From NCBI GenBank assembly GCA_003644405.1, contig QNCE01000003.1, positions 1-42,766 of the forward strand: a stretch of DNA of 42,766 nucleotides, read 5' to 3'. Positions 1 to 7,181 of this stretch are shown in pieces. Numbering within the stretch: the stretch's first letter is position 1; every line of letters begins with the position of its first letter. Under the pieces are notes generated by a model, which ran no database searches, was not told the origin of the DNA, and saw only the letters and a list, made by a program, of their open reading frames with translations. A program made the position numbers and the translations under genes. Origin of the DNA: Candidatus Omnitrophota bacterium. GTDB lineage: Bacteria > Omnitrophota > Gorgyraeia > Duberdicusellales > 4484-171.

Positions 1-278
1 GCTTCTTTTCGAGACAAAGCTCTTTTAAAATCATCAAAATCTATAAGTTGGAACTGGGGATTTTCCTTTTTAAGTTTATCTATCAAAGAAGGATGTGCCT
101 TTCTTCTAAATCCTATATACTTAAATTGAGTATGGCAATTAGGGCATTCCTTTAAAGGGAGCTTTAGCCCTATCTTGTGACAAGAAAAACATTCCCCTGA
201 TAGTTCACCTAATACAAAGAGGTGTTTTTCTATATCATCCAAATCTAAAAACTCCCACACTCTTAAGAAACCTTTCAT
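1..278 (-). CDS. Partial zinc-ribbon protein, function unknown
   Basis: This open frame starts with ATG at 278 and runs off the left edge of the window without a stop, so at least 92 codons are visible. The ORF track omits it because it is unfinished. The visible part carries a four-cysteine zinc-ribbon pattern, CFSC at about residues 30-33 and CPNC at about 45-48, followed by a basic, helical-looking stretch. Its ATG overlaps the TGA of the LOG-family gene in an ATGA junction, so the two are probably translationally coupled. I do not recognise the family. A metal-binding or nucleic-acid-binding role is possible but only inferred from the ribbon. Confidence 0.75.
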   Translation of the reverse strand, partial: MKGFLRVWEFLDLDDIEKHLFVLGELSGECFSCHKIGLKLPLKECPNCHTQFKYIGFRRKAHPSLIDKLKKENPQFQLIDFDDFKRALSRKE

Positions 279-934
279 TTTTTTCTATAGAATTTTCTTA
301 TTGCTTTTAAAACCTCTTGAGGAGCATCAACAACTTCGAAGAGAGATAAATCTTTTTTTACAATTGTTCCCTCACTTAATAAGGTGTTTTTAAACCAAGC
401 TAACATACCTTTCCAGTAGTTACTAACTACCAAAATTATAGGAAAGGGCTTTATGCGGTGAGTTTGAATTAATGCCAAAGCTTCAAAAAGTTCATCTAAA
501 GTTCCGTACCCCCCAGGAAAGACTACAAAGGCACATGAGTATTTTGCAAACAACACCTTTCTCACAAAAAAGTATTTAAACTCTAAGAGATAGTTTACGT
601 AGGGATTAGGAACCTGTTGTTCAGGAATAAGGATATTTAAACCAATGGATCTTCCTTTTGCATGGTAGGCTCCTTTATTAGCTGCTTCCATAATTCCCGG
701 GCCTGCACCGGTAATTATACTGTAGCCATTTTTGACTAAAAACTTTGCACATCGGTAAGCAAGTTTATAGTAGGGATGGCTAGAGGTCACTCTTTTAGAG
801 CCAAAGAAAGATACCGCTTTTTTTATGCGAGAAAGTCCCTCAAAACCCTCTACAAATTCACTCATTATGCGGAATATGCGCCAAGTATCCTGTTTAATAA
901 AACTATTGGTAAAATCAATTTTTTTATTATTCAT
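275..934 (-). CDS. LOG-family (TIGR00730) Rossmann-fold protein
   Basis: 219 aa. The family, once misnamed lysine decarboxylase, includes cytokinin-activating phosphoribohydrolases that cleave nucleoside 5'-monophosphates to base and ribose 5-phosphate. The nucleotide-binding signature GAGPGIMEAANKGA is near residue 80 and the family-defining PGGYGTLDE near residue 140. The N-terminal segment (WRIFRIMSEFVEGFE) is typical of the longer bacterial subgroup. The gene follows the DUF4870-like gene by 4 bp and overlaps the downstream zinc-ribbon ATG, so the three form a short operon. Fold and family are clear; the physiological substrate cannot be told from the sequence. Confidence 0.9.
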   Translation of the reverse strand: MNNKKIDFTNSFIKQDTWRIFRIMSEFVEGFEGLSRIKKAVSFFGSKRVTSSHPYYKLAYRCAKFLVKNGYSIITGAGPGIMEAANKGAYHAKGRSIGLNILIPEQQVPNPYVNYLLEFKYFFVRKVLFAKYSCAFVVFPGGYGTLDELFEALALIQTHRIKPFPIILVVSNYWKGMLAWFKNTLLSEGTIVKKDLSLFEVVDAPQEVLKAIRKFYRKK

Positions 935-938
935 TTTT

Positions 939-1271
939 TTAAATCACTAATTTCTCCGCGATATCAGTTACTATAGGAATTCTGCATAATCTGCCAGTTA
1001 GGGCAGAGTAAATACCGTAGAGAGAAAGAACCGAAAAGATAATTATTCCTAAAACATAGAATATCCCTCCAATCAGAGGAATAAGAGAAAGTACAGCGAA
1101 AATAACCTCTCCTATAAAGATTACTAAACCATGTCTAGCATGGTAGTGGGTAAAACGGTTATCTTTCTTTATAAGAAAAGCTAAAATCCATAAAAAGAAT
1201 ACATAAGAAAGTGCGGCTAACCCTGCCCCTTTTTTAATCTCTTCTAAACTTAAATCTTCCTTTTTACTCAT
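939..1271 (-). CDS. Small membrane protein, DUF4870/Tic20-like
   Basis: 110 aa. A short charged N-terminus is followed by about three hydrophobic segments (residues about 17-34, 48-70 and 72-92). The phrase HARHGLVIF after the first segment is characteristic of DUF4870/Tic20-like proteins, where a transmembrane helix is followed by a His/Gln-rich turn. No biochemical function is established for the bacterial family. The start is supported by a strong Shine-Dalgarno, GGAGGAGGTG, a few bases upstream. Its own sigma70-like promoter lies immediately upstream, so it is the first gene of the three-gene operon with the LOG-family and zinc-ribbon genes. Confidence 0.85.
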   Translation of the reverse strand: MSKKEDLSLEEIKKGAGLAALSYVFFLWILAFLIKKDNRFTHYHARHGLVIFIGEVIFAVLSLIPLIGGIFYVLGIIIFSVLSLYGIYSALTGRLCRIPIVTDIAEKLVI

Positions 1272-1306
1272 CTTTCACCTCCTCCAAATTTAAAAATCTT
1301 ATTTAT

Positions 1307-1334
1307 ATTATAGACAATTTACAGTTAATAACAA
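1307..1334 (-). promoter_or_regulatory. Sigma70-like promoter of the DUF4870-LOG operon
   Basis: Read on the minus strand, a perfect -10 TATAAT (1312-1307) is preceded after 16 bp by TTGTTA (1334-1329), a four-of-six match to the -35 consensus. Transcription would start near 1300, leaving a leader of about 30 nt that includes the strong Shine-Dalgarno of the 110-aa membrane protein. The -35 box overlaps the T-tract of the porin terminator. Confidence 0.6.
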
Positions 1335-1380
1335 TAAAAAAAATTGCCCCCCTGCTTTTTAATAAAGCAGGGGGGCAATT
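1333..1380 (-). terminator. Intrinsic terminator of the porin gene
   Basis: Perfect inverted repeat with 17-bp arms at 1342-1358 and 1364-1380 and a 5-nt loop. The arms contain six consecutive G-C pairs. On the minus strand the stem is followed by a run of eight T, the classical Rho-independent arrangement. It begins 15 bp after the porin stop codon and is the only clear intrinsic terminator in the window. Confidence 0.95.
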
Positions 1381-1395
1381 AGTTAGCTAATGACC

Positions 1396-2679
1396 TTAGA
1401 AGGTTATCTTCATTTTTCCAATAACCTGGGAAGCACTATCATCGTTGGAGTCATTAAAAGCATCACCAGGATTAAAATAACCATACATTAGGCTGAACTG
1501 AACATCCTCAGTGTAGTTGTAAGTAAGATGTAAATCTATTTCGTTACCTAAATCTTTCTCCTGATCCATAGTGTAACCACCCCAGGGTTGAGTGACAGAA
1601 TTGGTATCACCAGAAAGAGTGCTTACCTTACCTACCAACCTTAAGTTAGCATAGCGTAAGCTTAAAGAGACATCATCGGTAAGGTCAGCACCTAAATTTA
1701 CGCATATTGCTTGATAGTTAGAATTCTTAAATAGAGCATTTGCAATATCAGCAGGAGTAATTTCCTCATACATCGGGTCCCATTTATCACTTATTCTGAT
1801 GTAATCTAAACCTATGCTCATAGGAACCCAGGTATCAGTGAGTTTGTAAGTTGCACTAGCTAAAATTGCTAAGTCACTGCTGTGTTTATCGGTTCGGGGA
1901 GCAGAAGAAAATCCAACATTAGCGTATCTCTGATACTGATAAGCTATCTCTCCGGTTAAGATTAAATTCTCAACAGGAGAAGAAACCACTCTTACACCTA
2001 TGTTACCAATATCTGCCTTTTTCCTGTCATCGAGGATGTAGTAAAGCTCAGCGCTGGTAGTTTCGTCAACTTCATAGTTAGCATCTAAAATGTAAATATC
2101 TCTATCATCGCTGTCGTACTCATCACCTTCTGAATTCTTAATTAATCCTAAATTAAGAACTAAAGGAGAATAATCTAAAGTTGCCATTATCCCTTCAAAT
2201 GTCTTTGCTCCACAGAGATCAGAAAAAGCGGTTCCTGCAAAATTAGAAGCTCCTTTGTAGTTGGTGTTAGGGTCAGCAACAATCAAGCCACTTCCTATCT
2301 TTACTCCCTGCTTACCAATCTTTAAGGTAAGAGGATAGTCAAGGAAGTTTTTTAATGTGATCCATAACCCTCCTAATAACATATTACCACTTGCGGTAGG
2401 AGTTCCTGAGGCACTAGTTCCTCCACCCCATATTCTCTCATGGAAAAGCACAGTATTTGCTGATACATCTTCAGTTAAATCAGCACTGATAGAGAGTTTA
2501 AGAATAGATGCCAGAGCACTGGCATCATAGTCGGTTCCTCCCCCAAGGTGAAAGTCACTGCGGGAAAGAGCGTACATATCAATTTTCCCGCCCACTTTAA
2601 CATTCTCTACAGCAGCAAAAGCAGTACCTAAAAAAGATACTGCTAAAATTGCTACCAAAACAGTTAATTTCTTACTCAT
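1396..2679 (-). CDS. Outer-membrane beta-barrel porin-like protein
   Basis: 427 aa. A Sec signal peptide with lysines, a hydrophobic core and an AFA cleavage site (cut near residue 22) is followed by alternating hydrophobic strands broken by Gly/Asn/Asp-rich turns, and the chain ends in a phenylalanine (GKMKITF), as in proteins folded by the Bam machinery. It resembles the alginate-export/porin-like barrels abundant in Omnitrophota-type genomes, but the substrate cannot be predicted. The start has a strong Shine-Dalgarno (AAAGGAGGTCG). The gene is monocistronic: its own promoter and an unusually long structured leader lie upstream, and a strong terminator follows. Beta-barrel assignment is confident; the exact family is not. 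Confidence 0.85.
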   Translation of the reverse strand: MSKKLTVLVAILAVSFLGTAFAAVENVKVGGKIDMYALSRSDFHLGGGTDYDASALASILKLSISADLTEDVSANTVLFHERIWGGGTSASGTPTASGNMLLGGLWITLKNFLDYPLTLKIGKQGVKIGSGLIVADPNTNYKGASNFAGTAFSDLCGAKTFEGIMATLDYSPLVLNLGLIKNSEGDEYDSDDRDIYILDANYEVDETTSAELYYILDDRKKADIGNIGVRVVSSPVENLILTGEIAYQYQRYANVGFSSAPRTDKHSSDLAILASATYKLTDTWVPMSIGLDYIRISDKWDPMYEEITPADIANALFKNSNYQAICVNLGADLTDDVSLSLRYANLRLVGKVSTLSGDTNSVTQPWGGYTMDQEKDLGNEIDLHLTYNYTEDVQFSLMYGYFNPGDAFNDSNDDSASQVIGKMKITF

Positions 2680-2717
2680 TATTCGACCTCCTTTCTCAAG
2701 AATTTCTATTTATCTCC

Positions 2718-2741
2718 AACAAGGTTTAAAGAATCCTTGTT
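2718..2741 (-). promoter_or_regulatory. Small hairpin in the porin leader
   Basis: A 7-bp perfect inverted repeat, AACAAGG/CCTTGTT, with a 10-nt loop lies about 40 nt upstream of the porin start codon inside the predicted transcribed leader. It is not followed by a T-tract, so it is not a terminator. It may shape or stabilise the 5' UTR; no known element was recognised. Confidence 0.4.
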
Positions 2742-2759
2742 AATATCTTGCCTATCTAT

Positions 2760-2865
2760 GTTATATCATCCACTTCTCCAACAATCTCTCAGGATTTTTT
2801 TAGGTTACTTTAATAAATTTCACCTCCTTTCCTCCTGGATTGAGATTGTTTGTGGATGGTATAAC
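2760..2865 (-). promoter_or_regulatory. Large leader hairpin with an orphan Shine-Dalgarno in its loop
   Basis: The outer arms 2760-2773 and 2852-2865 are complementary over 14 positions with one C-A mismatch. Inside them, 2780-2788 pairs with 2842-2850 (9 bp) and 2790-2794 with 2833-2837 (5 bp). The loop of about 38 nt carries AGGAAAGGAGGTGAAATT on the minus strand, nearly a perfect complement to the 3' end of 16S rRNA, yet no start codon with a usable frame follows (all frames stop within a few codons). It lies about 80-185 nt upstream of the porin start and downstream of the predicted promoter, so it should be in the mRNA leader. An mRNA-stabilising or ribosome-standby function is inference. 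Confidence 0.6.
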
Positions 2866-2900
2866 CTTTCTGTAAACGTTTTCAAAGAACTCACTATTCT

Positions 2901-2929
2901 TTTTTAGCAAATAATTATTTAGTTGTCAA
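2901..2929 (-). promoter_or_regulatory. Sigma70-like promoter of the porin gene
   Basis: On the minus strand a perfect -35 TTGACA (2929-2924) is followed after exactly 17 bp by TAAAAA (2906-2901), preceded by the TG of an extended -10 motif (TGCTAAAAA). The start site would be near 2894, giving a leader of about 215 nt for the porin. The -10 is imperfect, so the call rests mainly on the -35, the spacing and the extended -10. Confidence 0.55.
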
Positions 2930-3069
2930 GATTTTTTTACCTTTTTCTTCCCATAAATTGTTATCATTATTTTTAAAAACCCTATATATTGTGTCCAAAT
3001 TTAACAACTAAGTTTTTATCCTAATTTTTACTATTTTTCTTATCCTTTTTGTGATATTTTTACTTCTCT
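2930..3069 (-). other. Non-coding spacer between tRNA-Arg and the porin promoter
   Basis: This AT-rich stretch contains no open frame of note on either strand and no hairpin followed by a T-tract. How transcripts passing through the tRNA end is therefore not visible here. Nothing else could be supported in it. Confidence 0.6.
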
Positions 3070-3142
3070 TGCCCCCAGCCCGATTCGAACGGGCCCACCA
3101 GGCTTAGGAGGCCTGTGCTCTATCCTCTTAAGCTATGGGGGC
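3070..3142 (-). tRNA. tRNA-Arg (anticodon CCU)
   Basis: The minus strand folds as a complete cloverleaf: 7-bp acceptor stem GCCCCCA/TGGGGGC with discriminator A, a D arm, anticodon stem CAGGC/GCCTG enclosing CTCCTAA (anticodon CCT, reading AGG), a short variable loop, and a T arm GCCCG-TTCGAAT-CGGGC. The 3' CCA is not encoded. It starts 11 bp after the apt stop codon with no room for a promoter, so it is probably processed from the long upstream transcript. Confidence 0.97.
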
Positions 3143-3153
3143 AAAGATAGTCT

Positions 3154-3666
3154 TCAAAACTTTATTAATGAATAAACAGGATAAGATTTAAGTTTTTTTC
3201 TTCCTTTTAAAGAAAGGAGCTCGATGAGGAAAGCTATACCTACTATTTCTCCTTTCAGTTTCTTTACTAATCTCACGATAGCATGGGATGTGCCTCCGGT
3301 AGCTAAAAGGTCGTCAACTATCAAAACTTTTGCTCCTTTAGGAAAGGCATCACGATGAATACAAAAACTATCTTTTCCATACTCTAACTTGTAGCTTACC
3401 TTATAGCTTTTATAGGGGAGTTTGCCTGGCTTTCTTACAGGAATAAACCCACATCCTAATTTATAAGCCAAAGCCCCTCCTAAGATAAATCCTCTAGCTT
3501 CAGCACAGACGATATAATCTATCTTCTTATCTTTAAATAGGCTAGCTAAACGGTTAATAGTTATTTTAAATGCTCTCTTGTTATTAAGAAGAGTGGTTAT
3601 ATCTCTAAAAAGAATGCCTTTTTTGGGAAAATCAGGAATAGTCCTTATAAGATTCTTTAAATCCAA
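3154..3666 (-). CDS. apt: Adenine phosphoribosyltransferase
   Basis: 170 aa, the usual length for the family. It salvages adenine by transferring ribose 5-phosphate from PRPP to give AMP in the cytoplasm. The PRPP-binding motif VLIVDDLLATGGT lies near residues 114-126; the N-terminal IPDFPKKGILFRDIT and the AEARGF segment are characteristic of Apt rather than other type I phosphoribosyltransferases. It lies 11 bp downstream of the sigma factor gene and 11 bp upstream of the tRNA, so it is the last protein gene of the long co-directional train. Confidence 0.96.
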   Translation of the reverse strand: MDLKNLIRTIPDFPKKGILFRDITTLLNNKRAFKITINRLASLFKDKKIDYIVCAEARGFILGGALAYKLGCGFIPVRKPGKLPYKSYKVSYKLEYGKDSFCIHRDAFPKGAKVLIVDDLLATGGTSHAIVRLVKKLKGEIVGIAFLIELLSLKGRKKLKSYPVYSLIKF

Positions 3667-3677
3667 CTTTACCTCCT

Positions 3678-4499
3678 TTAAAATTCTATCTCTTTTTTCT
3701 GTTCTTGAGCAACATATTTTCTTAACTTCTTTATCGCTCCCTCCTCAATCTGCCTTACTCTTTCCCGGGAAACTCTTAGCTCCTTAGCTACTTCCGCTAA
3801 AGTATGCGGTTTACCATCGCTTATCCCGAACCTTAAATCTAAAACTCTCTTCTCTCTATCACTAATAGCATCTAAAAGATGAACGACCTCTTCATGTAAG
3901 AAGAAACTCTCTATTTCTTTCTCTGTATCAGCATATCCCGTAGCTTTAATAAAATCCCCTAATTGAGAATCCCCCTCTTCTCCTACAGGAGCTTCCAAAG
4001 AAGTTTTTTTCGTCATCAATCTCTCTAGTTGAACTATCTTTTCTACAGAAAGTTTCATTTTTTTAGCTAACTCTGAAGAGGTAGGTTCTCTCTTCAACTT
4101 TTGACGCAACTGCTCCTTTTTTTTCTTATACTTAGAGATTAACTCACTCATATATACGGGTATCCTTATAGTTTTACCTTGGTCAATTAAAGCACGGGTT
4201 ATTGCCTGTCTTATCCACCACGCAGCGTAAGTGGAAAATCGATAGCCTTTTTTTAAACTAAATTTATCAATAGCTTTCATTAACCCAATATTTCCTTCAG
4301 CAATTAAATCCATAAGTGGTAGACCTAAATGGGTATAATGTTTGGCAATATTTACTACTAACTTTAAGTTGGAATTTATCAATTTTCTCCGTGCATGTTT
4401 ATTGCCTTTTTTAGCTTTCCTTATCAGATCCTCTTCCTCTTTCTTAGAGAGTAAAGGGATATCTTTTATCCTCTCTAAGTAAGCTTTAATTGCATCCAT
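3678..4499 (-). CDS. RNA polymerase sigma factor, sigma70 group 1/2 (RpoD/RpoS-like)
   Basis: 273 aa. It begins directly at region 1.2 (AIKAYLERIKDIPLLS), followed by region 2 with the core-binding and -10-recognition segment (GLMKAIDKF..RFSTYAAWWIRQAITRAL, residues about 72-106), region 3, and region 4 with the -35-binding helix-turn-helix (TLAEVAKELRVSRERVRQIEEGAIKKLR, near the C-terminus). Region 1.1 and the large non-conserved insert of enterobacterial RpoD are absent. It could be the housekeeping factor of a lineage with a short RpoD or a group 2 factor of the RpoS type; the sequence alone does not decide. It follows ppdK by 6 bp. Confidence 0.93.
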   Translation of the reverse strand: MDAIKAYLERIKDIPLLSKKEEEDLIRKAKKGNKHARRKLINSNLKLVVNIAKHYTHLGLPLMDLIAEGNIGLMKAIDKFSLKKGYRFSTYAAWWIRQAITRALIDQGKTIRIPVYMSELISKYKKKKEQLRQKLKREPTSSELAKKMKLSVEKIVQLERLMTKKTSLEAPVGEEGDSQLGDFIKATGYADTEKEIESFFLHEEVVHLLDAISDREKRVLDLRFGISDGKPHTLAEVAKELRVSRERVRQIEEGAIKKLRKYVAQEQKKEIEF

Positions 4500-4505
4500 A
4501 AATAA

Positions 4506-7163
4506 TTATTTTCTTTTCTTTCCTTTTCTGATCTCTTTATCCTCTAAAGCTGCTTGAGCAGCAGCTAGTCTAGCTATAGGAACTCTAAATGGAGAACAAC
4601 TTACATAATCTAAACCAATTCGATGGCAAAATCTTACTGACTGGGGATCACCTCCTTGCTCCCCACATATCCCTACTTTTAAATTCTTCCTTGTCTTTCT
4701 TCCTAAGGTTACTGCCATCTCCATAAGTTTTCCTACCCCTGTCTCATCTACAGAGACAAAAGGGTCGTAAGGCAAGAGTTTATTCTCTAAATAAACTTTT
4801 AAGAATCTTCCTGCATCATCACGGGAAAAACCAAACGTCATCTGAGTAAGGTCATTAGTACCAAAAGAGAAAAATTCTGCATAAGCAGCAATCTCATCGG
4901 CAGTTAAAGCAGCACGAGGAACCTCTACCATCGTTCCTACACTATAGTTTAACTTTACCTTATACTTCTTACTTACTTCTCTAGCTACCTCATCAATATA
5001 ATTTTTAGTAATTATAATCTCGTTAACATGACCTACCAGAGGAACCATAACCTCTGGTTTTATTTTAATCTTTTCCTCTTTTATAAAGTAAGCTGCCGCC
5101 TCAAATATTGCCTGAGCCTGCATTTTTATAATTTCAGGATAAACTATTCCTAACCGGCAACCTCTAAATCCTAACATAGGATTAAATTCGTGTAGGCTAC
5201 TCACTGTATCTTTTATCTTCTGAGGAGAGATACCAATCTTTTGAGAAAGTTGTTCTATTTCTTCATCAGTTTTAGGAAGAAATTCATGAAGAGGTGGATC
5301 AAGTAACCTTATAGTTACCGGGAATCCTTTCATTACTTTAAATATCCCTTTAAAATCTTCTCTTTGAAGAGGAAGGAGTTCTTTTAAAGCCTTTTCTTTT
5401 TCTTCTTCACTTTCAGAAAGAATCATCCTCTGCATTTTAGGAAGTCTGTCCTTACCAAAGAACATATGTTCGGTTCGGCATAAACCTATGCCTTCAGCAC
5501 CAAAATCACGAGCAATTTTGGCATCGTAAGGAGTATCGGCGTTAGTTCTTACCCCTAACTTCCTTATTTGATCAGCCCATTTCATTAACTGTGCAAACTC
5601 TCCAGATAATTTAGGCTCAACTAATTTTACCTTCTCTAAGAACACCTCTCCTGTAGAGCCATCGATACTTATAATTTGACCTTTCTTTATTAGATTATCT
5701 TTCACCTTAAAATAACCTTCTTCTTCATTAACGATAACCTCAGAACATCCCACCACACAAGGCTTACCCATTCCTCTTCCTACCACTGCAGCATGACTGG
5801 TTAATCCTCCTGTGGAAGTAAGAATACCACAAGAAGTTGCCATGCCTCCTACATCTTCAGGAGAGGTTTCCTTCCTTACCAAGATTACCTCTTTCCCCTT
5901 TTCTGCTTCTTCAATTGCCTCCTCAGCAGTAAAAACAACCTCTCCTACAGCCGCTCCAGGAGAAGCAGCTAATCCTTTAGCTACAGGTATAGGTTTAGAA
6001 GAAGGGTCTATTGTAGGGTGAAGAAGTTGGTCTAAAGATTGAGGACTAACTCTTTTTACTGCCTCTTCTTTAGTGATTAGGCCTTCTTTAACCATATCTA
6101 CAGCAATTTTTACACTAGCTTGAGCAGTTCTTTTGCCCGTCCTTGTTTGAAGAAGATAAAGTGTACCTTTCTCGATAGTGAACTCTAAATCTTGCATATC
6201 TTTAAAATGCTTCTCTAATTTTTTCTGAATACGATAAAGCTGATTATATATTTTAGGCATAGTTTTTTTAAGTTCCTCTATGCTCTGAGGAGTCCTAATT
6301 CCTGCTACTACATCTTCACCTTGAGCATTCATTAAAAACTCTCCATAGAATTTTTTCTCCCCTGTAGAAGGATTTCTGGTAAATGCTACACCTGTGCCAG
6401 AATCAGGACCCATATTCCCAAACACCATAGCTTGCACATTTACCGCTGTTCCTAAAGTATGAGGAATTTTATTTAAATTCCTGTAAGTTATTGCTCGAGG
6501 ATTGTTCCAAGATTCAAAAACTGCCAGAATAGCCATCTTAAGTTGCTTCCATACATCTTGAGGAAAATTATAACCCATTGTTTCTTTAAAAAGCTGCTTA
6601 AACTTCTGTGTAATATCCCTCCAGTCATCGGCACCTAACTCTACATCTAACCTTACGCCTTTTTCTTTCTTTTTTTCTTCAATTATCTTCTCAAACTTAT
6701 CTTTCTCTATCTTTAAAACTACATCTGAAAACATCTGAATAAATCGGCGATAAGCATCAAAGACAAACCGTTCATCATTAGTCTGAGCAATTAATCCTTT
6801 AATAGTAGTATCGTTCAGGCCTAAGTTAAGAATTGTATCCATCATCCCCGGCATAGAAATCGCTGCGCCACTCCTTACAGAAACTAAAAGAGGGTTGTCT
6901 TTCGAGCCGAATTTTTTACCCATCGCCTCTTCAATCTTCCTCATATACTTTTTAACTTCCTCAAAAAACTCTAAGGGTAACTTTTTGTTATTCTTATAGT
7001 AATAAGTGCACATTTGTGTAGAAATTGTGAATCCTGCAGGCACAGGGATGCCTAAATTGGTCATCTCAGCAAGATTTGCTCCCTTCCCTCCTAAAATATC
7101 TTTCATCTTAGCATTCCCCTCTGCCTTTCCTTTACCAAAGAAGTAAATATATTTTTTTGCCAT
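4506..7163 (-). CDS. ppdK: Pyruvate, phosphate dikinase
   Basis: 885 aa, full length for a bacterial PPDK. It interconverts pyruvate + ATP + Pi with PEP + AMP + PPi, and in anaerobes often acts in glycolysis or gluconeogenesis in place of pyruvate kinase. The N-terminal nucleotide-binding domain starts with GGKGANLAEM and GIPVPAGFTIST; the swivelling phosphohistidine domain has GGLTSHAAVVGRGMGKPC with the catalytic His at about residue 457; the C-terminal TIM barrel has GIGLCRTEHMFF and the catalytic Cys in VGICGEQGGDP. The start is supported by an AGGAGGGAT ribosome-binding site. It lies between glyS and the sigma factor gene. Confidence 0.98.
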   Translation of the reverse strand: MAKKYIYFFGKGKAEGNAKMKDILGGKGANLAEMTNLGIPVPAGFTISTQMCTYYYKNNKKLPLEFFEEVKKYMRKIEEAMGKKFGSKDNPLLVSVRSGAAISMPGMMDTILNLGLNDTTIKGLIAQTNDERFVFDAYRRFIQMFSDVVLKIEKDKFEKIIEEKKKEKGVRLDVELGADDWRDITQKFKQLFKETMGYNFPQDVWKQLKMAILAVFESWNNPRAITYRNLNKIPHTLGTAVNVQAMVFGNMGPDSGTGVAFTRNPSTGEKKFYGEFLMNAQGEDVVAGIRTPQSIEELKKTMPKIYNQLYRIQKKLEKHFKDMQDLEFTIEKGTLYLLQTRTGKRTAQASVKIAVDMVKEGLITKEEAVKRVSPQSLDQLLHPTIDPSSKPIPVAKGLAASPGAAVGEVVFTAEEAIEEAEKGKEVILVRKETSPEDVGGMATSCGILTSTGGLTSHAAVVGRGMGKPCVVGCSEVIVNEEEGYFKVKDNLIKKGQIISIDGSTGEVFLEKVKLVEPKLSGEFAQLMKWADQIRKLGVRTNADTPYDAKIARDFGAEGIGLCRTEHMFFGKDRLPKMQRMILSESEEEKEKALKELLPLQREDFKGIFKVMKGFPVTIRLLDPPLHEFLPKTDEEIEQLSQKIGISPQKIKDTVSSLHEFNPMLGFRGCRLGIVYPEIIKMQAQAIFEAAAYFIKEEKIKIKPEVMVPLVGHVNEIIITKNYIDEVAREVSKKYKVKLNYSVGTMVEVPRAALTADEIAAYAEFFSFGTNDLTQMTFGFSRDDAGRFLKVYLENKLLPYDPFVSVDETGVGKLMEMAVTLGRKTRKNLKVGICGEQGGDPQSVRFCHRIGLDYVSCSPFRVPIARLAAAQAALEDKEIRKGKKRK

Positions 7164-7181
7164 TGCCTATCCCTCCTCTCT

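Noticed and set aside
2795-2832. A leader peptide after the orphan Shine-Dalgarno
   Set aside because: No ATG, GTG or TTG follows at proper spacing, and the frames stop after a few codons (e.g. ATT TAT TAA).
2958-2975. Fur-box-like sequence ATAATGATAA upstream of the porin promoter
   Set aside because: Ten consecutive matches to the consensus, but the second half does not match, it lies well upstream of the -35, and the region is very AT-rich. Chance is a sufficient explanation.
3070-3142. tRNA-Arg as an attachment site for a mobile element
   Set aside because: No integrase, no repeated tRNA 3' end and no transposase are visible nearby; the flanking genes look native.
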